Of a stretch of 12,573 nt of DNA, positions 5,359 to 12,573 are shown one piece after another. Position numbers and translations under genes: made by a program. The DNA lies in the NCBI RefSeq assembly GCF_030530965.1, contig NZ_JAUMTY010000051.1:1-12573 (forward strand), in the 5' to 3' direction. Each line of letters starts with the position of its first letter. Within the stretch, counting starts at the first letter, position 1. This stretch comes from Corynebacterium sp. (GTDB lineage: Bacteria; Actinomycetota; Actinomycetes; Mycobacteriales; Mycobacteriaceae). The notes under the pieces are model-generated. The model was given only the letters and a program-made list of their open reading frames with translations. It ran no database searches and was not told the DNA's origin.

Positions 5359-7926
5359 TCACGGGCAGAACCTCCATGAACAGGTTTGTCCGTTGCTGCG
5401 TAGGACGACAATGCCTTCGTCGACAAGCGTGGTGACCGGTGTTCCATTGGCCAGTTGGGTCGGGCGAAAAGACTGATTGCCCGTGCCCGAATGCGATGAC
5501 GGCGATGGTGACGTCGGCGTGGTGATGATGAACCACCGTGCAGACGACGACTCTGGATCGATCTGTTTTTTATCGCCGACGAATGCGATGGATTCCCCGT
5601 CCGCGCGGCGTGAGGCGTCGTCGGCCACAAGGTTGTGGGAAGAAAGCTTCAGCTCGTGGGCGCAATCTTTGATTCGTTGCTGGAGGCGTGAGGCCACCTC
5701 AGGGGCCACGTCATCAGGGGGTATGGGAGGTTGCTTGTCGACGTCGGCCAGGGCGTAGTGACTGTCTGGCCACATCACCACCGAGATGGCAGGCGAAAAC
5801 GGACACACTGCGACGGTCCACTGAGCCGGAGGGAAAGATGGGGACCTCACGAGGTGAGTCATGGCCCGCAGGTGGTCGAAGGCGTCGCGGGGTGGTCGCA
5901 AGGCGTACTCCGATGCTTGATTGCTCGATCCGCCGTCCGTCGGCCCCACTCCCTCGGAGAACTCTCCGGAGCGATCGCGCTCGCCGGCAGTCCCACCGCC
6001 AGTTGCTGCTAGACACGTCGATATGGCGATCACAACGACTGCGGCGCTCCCGAGTGCTTTGCCCCACCAGCTTGTGATCCGTCGGCTCGTCATCCACCGC
6101 TGGAATCGACCTGACCACAACGTCGACAAGAGAAAACAGGAACCGACCACTACTGCAATAACGATGATTGCTGAACCTGGTGATCCGACGACCAATTGGG
6201 CGGCCTCGCACTTGGCTATCGCGTGTCCTACCCAGCGAATCCACCACAAGACCGGTGTGCATGCAGCCATGCCTGCCGACGCCAGCCAGGTAGCTCCACG
6301 GCAGAACGATTCGCTGAGCCATTGAACGGCTTCACAGACTGTTCCCGCACCTATCCCCACGGGATGAGCCACAACGCTGAATGCGCACAGAACGAGTGCG
6401 ATGGTCCCGATGACCGTGACGGGCGCGACGACGAATCCGACTAAGGAATTGGCCACGATCGACAGAGCAGAAGTCCGGCCAATAACGAGCAAGATAATCG
6501 GTTGAGTTACCACGTCTGCAGCTACACATACGGCGCACCCGGTGATAACTGCCCGAGTGCGCCGCGATACCTCACCGGACTTCCCGCACGCAGTCAATAC
6601 ACGCACCACAACCTTTTCGATGACATCGGACAAAGGTGGCGCAAGACAGATAATGCCGGCCGTCGCAGCGCACGATAAAGCAAATCCCAAGGACACAGCC
6701 ATATCCGGGTTCCACACCACGAGCCCGATAATCCCTGCACACAAGGCGGGCAACGCTTGCCGACGCCTCCCCGCCATCGTGGCAAGAAGCCCCACGGTCC
6801 CCGCGACAGCCGCCCGCAACACGGACGCGTCCAATCCGATGAGAAGGACAAATCCCACCAATGAGCACCCCGCGCATAGATAACGAACACGCGGGCGTTC
6901 GGTGGAGACGATCGCGGCAACCACTCCAAGAACGATCGCCACATTCGCCCCGGACACCGCGGACAGGTGGCTGAGGCCAGAGGTGACAAAAGCTGCTTTA
7001 TCGTCGTCGGATTGTAACGAGGTATCGCCAATCACCATCCCCTGAGCCAAGCCCTGCAGATCCTCGGGCACATAGCGACGCGAGGCCTCGAGGAACTCCC
7101 GATGGACTGCGGACATCGCATGGCACACGACATTCCATAGCCGGCCGACACCCCACCCCATCGGCGACGATGGAGGTGCCTGCACGACGTGCAATCCCTG
7201 GCCTGATCCACTGTGTCCCGCGGATGACAGCGTTATTGGTGCAGTTCCCGGCTGGAAAGCCTCTTTGACCGACACGAGCCCTTCAAGGCGCTGACCAGGA
7301 TTAACTGTGCGAAGATCAGCCCCGCCTGAGAGGAAAATATCCGACGGCATTCCCTTGAGGGATACCGATATGCCATACCGCTCCTGCCCCGGCGCGAAGG
7401 GAGCTTCCGGGAGCCGACGTGGGTAGGACGTCGCGGTGCAGTCCATGGATGGGTCGATGAGCAGGTGGCCGCCCTGCTTGTGGGCTAACCAATGGCTCGA
7501 CGAGCGACGGATGGCATAGATCGATCTGACCCCTCCGATGATGGCGCCAACAACCATCATGAGAAGCTGCAGCACCCATGAGCGACGCACACCGCCCTTG
7601 ATCCCGTCGCCGCCGTAACTACGTCGACGACGATTCATGTACCAGCGCGCGGCAATCACCGTCGCTGCTGCTAGTGCATCACACACCACCACAGCGGATA
7701 CAGGGTGGCCGAGCCACCAACTAATGAAGCCACCATCGTCGTGAGAATTGGTCGCTTCCGATGTGCCTAATCTGAACCACACCACGACACCGCTCGCTGC
7801 CCATACACCAGCGGCGCAGGGCAGTAACCGGCCATCCAGCGGAACCCGTTCTTTTATTCCCTCACGGTTCGGACGTGCAGACTGGCTGTCACCTACAACA
7901 GACGGGTCGTCAGATCGTGACGGCAT
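5359..7926 (-). CDS. comEC: ComEC/Rec2-family DNA uptake channel protein, without lactamase motifs
   Basis: Polytopic membrane protein of the family that moves single-stranded DNA across the cytoplasmic membrane in natural transformation. Hydrophobic segments near residues 35-52, 75-95 and 116-136 precede an extracytoplasmic OB-like part (about 150-250). The Competence domain (about 290-605) carries GLSHLSAVSGANVAIV (317-332) and ASVLRAAVAG (367-376), both hallmarks, with many further membrane helices. After a last helix near 625-642, about 215 residues follow that lack the DVGQGD and HxHxDH motifs of the usual metallo-beta-lactamase-like domain; they contain four cysteines and Ser/Pro-rich stretches. 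The ATG at 7926 overlaps the comEA end by 17 bases, implying translational coupling, although no strong SD is seen. Transport function is inferred from family; competence in this organism is unproven. Confidence 0.93.
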   Translation of the reverse strand: MPSRSDDPSVVGDSQSARPNREGIKERVPLDGRLLPCAAGVWAASGVVVWFRLGTSEATNSHDDGGFISWWLGHPVSAVVVCDALAAATVIAARWYMNRRRRSYGGDGIKGGVRRSWVLQLLMMVVGAIIGGVRSIYAIRRSSSHWLAHKQGGHLLIDPSMDCTATSYPRRLPEAPFAPGQERYGISVSLKGMPSDIFLSGGADLRTVNPGQRLEGLVSVKEAFQPGTAPITLSSAGHSGSGQGLHVVQAPPSSPMGWGVGRLWNVVCHAMSAVHREFLEASRRYVPEDLQGLAQGMVIGDTSLQSDDDKAAFVTSGLSHLSAVSGANVAIVLGVVAAIVSTERPRVRYLCAGCSLVGFVLLIGLDASVLRAAVAGTVGLLATMAGRRRQALPALCAGIIGLVVWNPDMAVSLGFALSCAATAGIICLAPPLSDVIEKVVVRVLTACGKSGEVSRRTRAVITGCAVCVAADVVTQPIILLVIGRTSALSIVANSLVGFVVAPVTVIGTIALVLCAFSVVAHPVGIGAGTVCEAVQWLSESFCRGATWLASAGMAACTPVLWWIRWVGHAIAKCEAAQLVVGSPGSAIIVIAVVVGSCFLLSTLWSGRFQRWMTSRRITSWWGKALGSAAVVVIAISTCLAATGGGTAGERDRSGEFSEGVGPTDGGSSNQASEYALRPPRDAFDHLRAMTHLVRSPSFPPAQWTVAVCPFSPAISVVMWPDSHYALADVDKQPPIPPDDVAPEVASRLQQRIKDCAHELKLSSHNLVADDASRRADGESIAFVGDKKQIDPESSSARWFIITTPTSPSPSSHSGTGNQSFRPTQLANGTPVTTLVDEGIVVLRSNGQTCSWRFCP

Positions 7927-8959
7927 CGCGCATCGCGGCCAGTTTTGCGGGGCCTATCCCCTTAACTTCCGCCAATTGGTCGATACTCCGAAAAGGTCCA
8001 TTCTGCTCGCGGTAAGCAATGATTGCCGACGCCGTTTTGGGCCCCACACCAGGTATGGCGGTCAGCTCAGCCTCACCGGCCGTATTGATATTCGTCCCGC
8101 CACCCGACTTCGCTGGCGGTCCCTGGCCCGGCGCGGATCCACCACCCGGGCCTCCCGACGGAGCCCCCGGTTGGGAGCCCGCGTTCCCGGCCGGTTCACC
8201 GCCGATAATGGTGCCGTCTTTTCCTTCTTCTCCGACGCATATTTGTTGCCCATCGAGTAGCTTTTGCGCACGATTAAGCCCGTCCCACCTGCCACGATCG
8301 GTCAAACCACCGGCCGCATTAATGGCGTCGTCAACGCGGGCTTGGGCATCCAGAGAGACTAATCCGGGATGAACAACATTGCAGACGACCGCAACCGTAA
8401 TCGGCTGCGATGCCGCCTCGTGACCGCCATGCGATCCCTCCTGAGCCCCAGCCTCTTTCTTATCCGCTGACACACTTCGTGAACCCTGGTCCGACGATTC
8501 TGCTTCGGATTTCTCTCTGGCCTCCCCGCGGTGGGTCTCTGCATCGGCCGACACCACCTGCGCCGCTTTAGACACGGGACGCTGACTATTGTCCTCCCCC
8601 ATCAACGCGAACCCGATCACAGTGGACACCACAAGTACAGCAAGAACAACAATCCCGACGCACGCCCGTGGCGACATCCCCTGGAGAAGCCGGATACCGC
8701 GCCGGGCGTGTCCATCACGGGAGAAGTCATAAAGGGCGACGTTGCTATCTCCCTCGGCGCGTTCAGCGTCGAACATCCTGATTCGATCGCGACCTACGCT
8801 GTTCCCCGGACTCTGCGGGGCAGGTAAAGGCGAGGTGTTCTGTGGTCTCGACCGTGGCACGAAATCGCCTGGGAGATAGTTATCCGCGCCACGCTCAAGC
8901 ACATTGGTCTCATCGGCGACGTCCGCCCGCGTCATCCCCACACTGCCGCTGCTACTCAT
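7910..8959 (-). CDS. comEA: ComEA-type DNA receptor with SLBB and helix-hairpin-helix domains
   Basis: Membrane-anchored DNA-binding protein expected to hand double-stranded DNA to the ComEC channel. Domains: a polar cytoplasmic N-terminal region (1-98); one membrane helix (100-120, CVGIVVLAVLVVSTVIGFALM); an acidic Ser/Glu/Lys linker (121-185); an SLBB-type domain (about 187-243, VHPGLVSL then DAINAAGGL); a Gly/Pro-rich linker (250-288); and a C-terminal tandem helix-hairpin-helix domain (289-349) with NINTAGEAELTAIPGVGPKTA and VKGIGPAKL. The N-terminal region of about 100 residues is long for the family, so a later start is possible (ATG at 8935 in frame); no clear SD favours either. It is the first gene of the comEA-comEC-holA group and has a palindromic DnaA-box pair 64 bases upstream. 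Confidence 0.93.
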   Translation of the reverse strand: MSSSGSVGMTRADVADETNVLERGADNYLPGDFVPRSRPQNTSPLPAPQSPGNSVGRDRIRMFDAERAEGDSNVALYDFSRDGHARRGIRLLQGMSPRACVGIVVLAVLVVSTVIGFALMGEDNSQRPVSKAAQVVSADAETHRGEAREKSEAESSDQGSRSVSADKKEAGAQEGSHGGHEAASQPITVAVVCNVVHPGLVSLDAQARVDDAINAAGGLTDRGRWDGLNRAQKLLDGQQICVGEEGKDGTIIGGEPAGNAGSQPGAPSGGPGGGSAPGQGPPAKSGGGTNINTAGEAELTAIPGVGPKTASAIIAYREQNGPFRSIDQLAEVKGIGPAKLAAMRDAVTI

Positions 8960-9022
8960 GAGCCGGAGAGTAGATAACTCTGCCCCTCATCGCTGGGCAC
9001 GTCGGCCATCGAAACCGCCACG

Positions 9023-9048
9023 TTGTGGATAAAAAAAGTTATCCACAA
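9023..9048. promoter_or_regulatory. Two convergent perfect DnaA boxes upstream of comEA
   Basis: TTGTGGATAA (9023-9032) and TTATCCACAA (9039-9048) form a perfect 10-bp inverted repeat around AAAAAG. Each arm holds the DnaA 9-mer TTATCCACA with no mismatch: one on the minus strand (9024-9032), one on the plus strand (9039-9047). The site lies between the degV stop and the comEA start. I see no second box cluster or AT-rich unwinding region, so it looks like a regulatory or titration site rather than an origin. An RNA hairpin is possible, but no T-tract follows on either strand. Confidence 0.7.
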
Positions 9049-9099
9049 GTATTGGCAGCGCCCGCTATTCGCCGCTAGCCCAGCCAGCGACAGCTCCCG

Positions 9100-10068
9100 C
9101 TACAACTCAGCAGCGTCCCGCGTATTGATCACCGACACCGCAATCGCGCCGGCACCGGTGTGCACCGCCAAAGCCGGGGAGAGTTCCGCCTGTGTCAGCA
9201 CCACGTCGGCAGACGGAAGCTCTTCTATCCCCCATCGTTTACCCAGGTCAACGAACATATTGTCCGCTTCCAAGGCCTTTTTCAGCCCCGCACCAACAAT
9301 GCGCGCACGGTCATCAGCACCCGAGTGGTGAATGCAGATACGCACGGGTTCCAGATCTCCATCAGCACTGCGGGAACTAGTCACGGCAGCGCCCATACTG
9401 GAACCCGCACCGGAATCCCCACTACGTTCCCCACTGGAGTCACCCTCATCGTCGGCACTGGTGGTCACCGTCGCAGCATCCACCACCATGTCGACAAGCC
9501 GGGTAAATGCTTTCGCTTGCGTCCGCGTCCGGGCAACAACGCCAAAACTTCCATCATGCAGGGAAAACAGTGATTTCACCGGCAGCGCCGATGACATCAA
9601 CGATGACATCGTGCTCATCCGCCCCGAGCGTCGCAAACCGTCGGTACGCTCAAGGTAGAGGAACAATTGCGAATGCCCGGTAATCATCGACGCACGTCTC
9701 GCGCATTCCTCCAGGTCGCCACCAGTCTGCGCCGCACGAGCAGCTGCCATGGCGGCTTCCCCCACCGGCATCCCGATCGAATCCGTTTCAATAACGCGGA
9801 CTTTCCCCTCGAAAACCGCCGAGGCCGCCACCGCCGCTGACCAGGTACTACTGAGCTTTTGTCCAAGGTGAACAGCGACGACACCGTCGTCACCAGACCG
9901 TTCCATCTCCCGGCCATAGGCTGCGGCGAGCTCCAACGCGGTCAGCCCCGACGTCGAACTTGCGTCATCGGAAGAAACGACGTGCAGTGGGAGGACGGTG
10001 ATGCCCCATTCCCGCGCCCGCTCAACGGGCAAGCACGATGAGGAATCAGTGATGACGCGGACAGTCAC
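9100..10068 (-). CDS. DegV family protein (fatty-acid-binding, FakB-like)
   Basis: DegV/FakB proteins bind a fatty acid; with FakA they present it for phosphorylation in some bacteria, but no fakA-like gene is in the window. The 322-residue product has the family motifs: VITDSSSCLP (5-14), HLGQKLSSTWSAA (67-79), ETDSIGMPVGEAA (94-106), LERTDGLRRSGRM (139-151), the counterpart of the conserved LxxLRxGGR motif, and the C-terminal HTGAGAIAVSV (303-313). A Ser/Gly/Asp-rich stretch (about 202-238) interrupts the second domain and looks like a disordered loop. The GTG start overlaps the phosphatase stop as GTGA, so the two are translationally coupled. The matching position next to gpgP is also occupied by a DegV gene in mycobacteria. 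The lipid bound is unknown. Confidence 0.92.
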   Translation of the reverse strand: MTVRVITDSSSCLPVERAREWGITVLPLHVVSSDDASSTSGLTALELAAAYGREMERSGDDGVVAVHLGQKLSSTWSAAVAASAVFEGKVRVIETDSIGMPVGEAAMAAARAAQTGGDLEECARRASMITGHSQLFLYLERTDGLRRSGRMSTMSSLMSSALPVKSLFSLHDGSFGVVARTRTQAKAFTRLVDMVVDAATVTTSADDEGDSSGERSGDSGAGSSMGAAVTSSRSADGDLEPVRICIHHSGADDRARIVGAGLKKALEADNMFVDLGKRWGIEELPSADVVLTQAELSPALAVHTGAGAIAVSVINTRDAAEL

Positions 10069-10865
10069 TGCAGCCCCTCGATCGACGTCCTGGTATATGT
10101 CACGCCAACGCCCTCACTACCCGGTTGAGCAGGCGCAAAGGGAATACCCAACGCGGACGCATTCCACACGTCCAAATACCACTGCGCATCGTCGATAGTA
10201 GATGCAGAAAACGTCGCCACCGGGGTCGTATCCAACGCGGGATCCGCCGGTCGGTCACCGGAATTGTCGACTGTCGAGTGGTCGTAGTGGAAACGTGGGC
10301 GCGCCGTCAGCTGAGCCCAACTCGTATTCCCCAGCCCCGAAAACGACGAATAGTTGTCCGTCGGCAATCCCAATAATGAGCAAGTCAAGCCGGCAATGGT
10401 GCCCCCATGGGCCACGCACACGACTGTGCCACCTTCCCACTCAGGGAACGAATGCATGAGCTCATCAACAAGGCTACGTGCACGGGCAGCGACCTCAAGA
10501 CGGGTCTCACCACCCGGCGGGGCCCAATGAGGGTTATGCCGCCACATCGCGCGCTGACCAGGGTGAGCAGCGTCGATCTCCTCATGCGAATGAGCCTGCC
10601 ACGCCCCCAAATGGGTCTCACGCAAGCGCTCATCGAGAACAGGAGTGAGCCCATGAGGTGCTGCGATCAGCCCTGCAGTTTCCGCTGCTCGCGACAGGTC
10701 AGAGGTCACCACTCGTCGGATATCCCACCGACTGAGTTCATCAGCCGTGCGCTGAGCCTGACGTCGCCCCAGATCGCTGAGGTGGGTATCCATCTGGCCC
10801 TGCATGCGGCCAGTGGCGTTGTAATCCGTCTGGCCGTGTCGAAGAAGAATAAGGCGGCGAGCCAT
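10065..10865 (-). CDS. gpgP: Histidine phosphatase, probable glucosyl-3-phosphoglycerate phosphatase
   Basis: Member of the phosphoglycerate-mutase-like histidine phosphatases. Catalytic residues are visible: LLRHGQTDYN with Arg9, His10 and Asn16, Arg59 in SDLSRA, Glu83 in RLRETHLGAW, and His153 in CVAHGGT. The gene position beside rsfS, nadD and degV is the same as that of mycobacterial Rv2419c, which was characterised as GpgP, the enzyme that removes phosphate from glucosyl-3-phosphoglycerate to give glucosylglycerate, a precursor of methylglucose lipopolysaccharides. I infer the same activity; a broader phosphatase remains possible. At 266 residues it is longer than the mycobacterial protein, with extra sequence after about residue 190. 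It starts 9 bases after rsfS, with AGGTAG as a likely SD, and overlaps degV by 4 bases. Confidence 0.9.
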   Translation of the reverse strand: MARRLILLRHGQTDYNATGRMQGQMDTHLSDLGRRQAQRTADELSRWDIRRVVTSDLSRAAETAGLIAAPHGLTPVLDERLRETHLGAWQAHSHEEIDAAHPGQRAMWRHNPHWAPPGGETRLEVAARARSLVDELMHSFPEWEGGTVVCVAHGGTIAGLTCSLLGLPTDNYSSFSGLGNTSWAQLTARPRFHYDHSTVDNSGDRPADPALDTTPVATFSASTIDDAQWYLDVWNASALGIPFAPAQPGSEGVGVTYTRTSIEGLQ

Positions 10866-10874
10866 CGGTACTAC

Positions 10875-11342
10875 CTAGATTTCGTCCGCGTCGGGTTCAC
10901 GGCCGGCCAGCGGAATGTCATCAATCACATCGGCCCGGTGCGCAGCGTCGCTGGTATCAGAGAGCCCACCGCGCTGGGAGGGTTCGATGCCCTCGACCTC
11001 GATCACGGGGCAGTCTTTCCACAGGCTATCGAGCCCATAAAAATCGCGCTCCGGCTCGCGCTGGACATGCACTACAATGTCGTTGTAATCCAAGAGCACC
11101 CAGCGCGCTTCACGGCTGCCCTCGCGTCGGACCGGTTTGTAGCCCGCTTCAGCAAGTTTGTCTTCAATCTCGTCGGCGATAGACATGACATGGCGTTCGT
11201 TATCGCCACTACATAAGACGAAACAGTCGGTGATCACCAACTGGCCCGACACGTCCAAAACAACGATGTCCGACGCTATTTTGTCCGATGCGGCACGTGC
11301 GGCAATCTGCGCCATGCTCACTGATTCTTCTGATGCAGCCAT
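10875..11342 (-). CDS. rsfS: Ribosomal silencing factor RsfS
   Basis: Binds ribosomal protein L14 on the large subunit and blocks subunit joining, lowering translation in starvation. The 155-residue product carries the family core: ASDIVVLDVSGQLVITDCFVLCSG (23-46), SREARWVLLDYNDIVVHVQ (76-94) and ERDFYGLDSLWKD (98-110). About 40 acidic residues follow the core. I place the start at the ATG at 11342 (MAASEESVSMAQIA) because GAAGGA lies a few bases upstream; the open frame up to 11429 reads as Asn/Gln-rich and is not family-like. It follows nadD, its usual partner in many bacteria, after a gap of about 114 bases, and leads closely into gpgP. Confidence 0.95.
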   Translation of the reverse strand: MAASEESVSMAQIAARAASDKIASDIVVLDVSGQLVITDCFVLCSGDNERHVMSIADEIEDKLAEAGYKPVRREGSREARWVLLDYNDIVVHVQREPERDFYGLDSLWKDCPVIEVEGIEPSQRGGLSDTSDAAHRADVIDDIPLAGREPDADEI

Positions 11343-11350
11343 AAAATCCT

Positions 11351-11391
11351 TCGTTATTGTCGTTCGATATTGTTGGTCGTTATTGTTGTTC
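11351..11391 (-). repeat. Direct repeats in the rsfS leader
   Basis: TCGTTATTGTCGTTC (11351-11365) recurs as TCGTTATTGTTGTTC (11377-11391), 14 of 15 bases identical and 26 bases apart. Read on the rsfS strand the leader is rich in A and C (AACAACAATAACG type) and almost free of structure, with the SD just after. It could be a translation-enhancing unstructured leader; no convincing promoter was found. Confidence 0.4.
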
Positions 11392-11456
11392 AGTCTTGTC
11401 GGCGGGGAAGCAAAATCTTGTTGTGGCACGGGACCCCGTTTACCACCTAAGGCCTA

Positions 11457-12089
11457 CTACATACCCGACGCCCCGCCTTGTCCCGACGGCAGGTACAGCC
11501 TTTCCTTCGCAATGTATTGCACCACGCCATCGGGCACGAGATACCAAATCGGCCGATTCGCCCGAGCACGCGCGCGAATATTCGTCGACGAAATCGCCAT
11601 GGCCGGCACCTCCACCATCGTGACACTATCCCCCAGCGGACCTAGCTCGGTTTTCTCCAACGAATACCCGGGCCTCGTCACAGCGACGAACGTCGCCAAT
11701 GACATCATCTCGGTGCAATCGCGCCACGTCGCCATCCTCGCCACAGCGTCGGCTCCGGTGATGAAGAACAATTCCGCGTTCGGGTATCGCTCGTGCAAAT
11801 CATGGAGCGTATCGACGGTATATGTGGGGCCACCACGGTCAATATCCACCCGCGACACACTGAACCGTGGGTTCGACGCCGTCGCGATCGTGGTCATGAG
11901 GTAGCGATCCTCCGCCGGCGTCACGGAGCGGTTCTTCTTCTGCCACGGCTGGCCCGTCGGAACGAAAAGTACGCGATCCAAAGAAAAAAGATCCGCGACC
12001 TCGGAGGCGGCCACCAAGTGCCCGTGATGAATGGGATCAAAGGTGCCGCCCATAATTCCAAGGCGCGGATAGTTCGTCGATGTCTGCAT
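11457..12089 (-). CDS. nadD: Nicotinate-nucleotide adenylyltransferase
   Basis: Transfers AMP from ATP to nicotinate mononucleotide, forming deamido-NAD in the last part of NAD synthesis. The product of about 210 residues shows the nucleotidyltransferase fold: GGTFDPIHHGH (14-24) with the HxGH catalytic motif, PTYTVDTL (88-95), FFITGADA (108-115), and the ISSTNIR motif (166-172) of the family, then VPDGVVQYI near the end. Start choice: ATG at 12089; a GTG directly before it (12092) would add one residue and has slightly better spacing to an AGAG. Neither has a strong SD. It begins about 13 bases after the proA stop, so it is probably co-transcribed and translationally linked with proA. Confidence 0.96.
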   Translation of the reverse strand: MQTSTNYPRLGIMGGTFDPIHHGHLVAASEVADLFSLDRVLFVPTGQPWQKKNRSVTPAEDRYLMTTIATASNPRFSVSRVDIDRGGPTYTVDTLHDLHERYPNAELFFITGADAVARMATWRDCTEMMSLATFVAVTRPGYSLEKTELGPLGDSVTMVEVPAMAISSTNIRARARANRPIWYLVPDGVVQYIAKERLYLPSGQGGASGM

Positions 12090-12102
12090 CACAGAAGAAA
12101 CT

Positions 12103-12573
12103 CTACGGGCGAGTGTGTCCCTCTCCGTAAATGACCCACTTCGTGGACGTCAATTCCGGCAGCCCCATGGGGCCACGCGCGTGCAGCTTCTGCGTCGAAA
12201 TACCGATTTCTGCACCGAAACCGAACTGCTCACCATCGGTGTACGCCGTCGACGCGTTGATGTACACGGCCGCGGCGTCCACAGCGGCTTCAAATTCCTT
12301 CGCCGCCGACCAGTCTTGGGTAGCAATGGCCTCCGAGTGGCCCGTCGAATAGGTGCGAATCCAGTCCACGGCGCCCTGCTCGTCGGGAACAATCGCTGCA
12401 GCAATGTCCATGGACAAGTACTCCGAGGTCCAGTCCTTTTCCTCGGCTTCCACCACATTGTCGACGCCCAGGTCGCGCAATTCCTGACGTCCGTGAATGG
12501 TCACGCCCGCATCCTGGAGGGCCTTGAGTACAGCGACTTTGTCCTCATCAGGCAGGCGCCCGTCGAGAAGAAC
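12103..12573 (-). CDS. proA: Glutamate-5-semialdehyde dehydrogenase (gamma-glutamyl phosphate reductase), C-terminal part
   Basis: NADPH-dependent reduction of gamma-glutamyl phosphate to glutamate semialdehyde, the second step of proline synthesis. Only the last 156 codons are in the window; the frame stays open to the window edge, so the true start is beyond 12573. Recognised from YINASTAYTDGEQFGFGAEI and GISTQKLHARGPMGLPELTS near the C-terminus, which are strongly conserved in ProA. The nucleotide-binding part and the catalytic cysteine region lie outside. It ends 13 bases before the nadD ATG and heads the minus-strand block seen here. Confidence 0.96.
   Translation of the reverse strand, partial: VLLDGRLPDEDKVAVLKALQDAGVTIHGRQELRDLGVDNVVEAEEKDWTSEYLSMDIAAAIVPDEQGAVDWIRTYSTGHSEAIATQDWSAAKEFEAAVDAAAVYINASTAYTDGEQFGFGAEIGISTQKLHARGPMGLPELTSTKWVIYGEGHTRP

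Noticed and set aside
5321..5536. N-terminal extension of holA by 72 codons
   Set aside because: It overlaps the comEC 3' end, is His/Arg/Cys-rich, and is unlike HolA, which starts just before PVHIIVG.
9023..9048. Intrinsic terminator for degV
   Set aside because: The stem is AT-rich, its T-run is in the loop, and no T-tract follows on the minus strand; the exact DnaA 9-mers explain it better.
9023..9048. Replication origin
   Set aside because: Only two boxes are present, with no dnaA, dnaN or AT-rich unwinding region nearby.
10407..11216. Long open frame (269 codons) on the plus strand opposite gpgP and rsfS
   Set aside because: It runs antisense to two well-recognised genes, has no family features and no SD, and is explained by codon bias in a G+C-rich genome.
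11343..11429. 29-codon N-terminal extension of rsfS
   Set aside because: It is translated from the A/C-rich leader; a proper SD directly precedes the ATG at 11342.
1..12573. Mobile elements, CRISPR, tRNA or rRNA genes
   Set aside because: No transposase, no regularly spaced repeats and no tRNA-like stems were seen; the gene content is conserved core.

Overview
The window reads as a chromosomal housekeeping region of a moderately G+C-rich actinobacterium, most likely a Corynebacterium. I base this on the gene order (lepA, a PemK-like gene, rpsT, holA, comEC, comEA, degV, a GpgP-type phosphatase, rsfS, nadD, proA), which matches the order I recall in corynebacteria and largely in mycobacteria, and on protein details such as a secreted HNH lipoprotein. 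The species cannot be fixed from the sequence alone. I see no mobile element, CRISPR array, tRNA or rRNA.

Layout. Bases 1-974 (+) encode a lipoprotein with an extracytoplasmic HNH nuclease domain. It converges on lepA (-), the ribosomal GTPase EF4. A compact divergent region of about 90 bases separates lepA from a PemK/MazF-like protein (+) that appears to be transcribed without a leader. A 273-base gap holds the probable rpsT promoter, a 13-bp tandem repeat and a long leader. rpsT (+) ends in a clear intrinsic terminator, where it meets the convergent minus-strand block.

From about 4310 to the window end all genes are on the minus strand, transcribed in the order proA (partial), nadD, rsfS, gpgP, degV, comEA, comEC, holA. 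proA/nadD, rsfS/gpgP, gpgP/degV, comEA/comEC and comEC/holA are separated by very short gaps or overlap. Wider gaps (about 110-140 bases) precede rsfS and comEA. The block therefore looks like one long transcript with possible internal promoters, or two or three sub-operons: proline/NAD synthesis, ribosome silencing and sugar-phosphate metabolism first, then DNA uptake (comEA-comEC) joined to the replicative clamp loader subunit (holA).

The most unusual signals are: a palindromic pair of perfect DnaA boxes just upstream of comEA-comEC-holA; a ComEC that lacks the usual metallo-beta-lactamase motifs and instead carries an unrelated-looking C-terminal region of about 215 residues; a hairpin surrounding the lepA ribosome-binding site; a likely leaderless PemK-like gene with no antitoxin; and structured or repeated sequence on both sides of rpsT. 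I did not find a clearly new multi-gene system; the genes are largely conserved core genes and the novelty candidates are regulatory.
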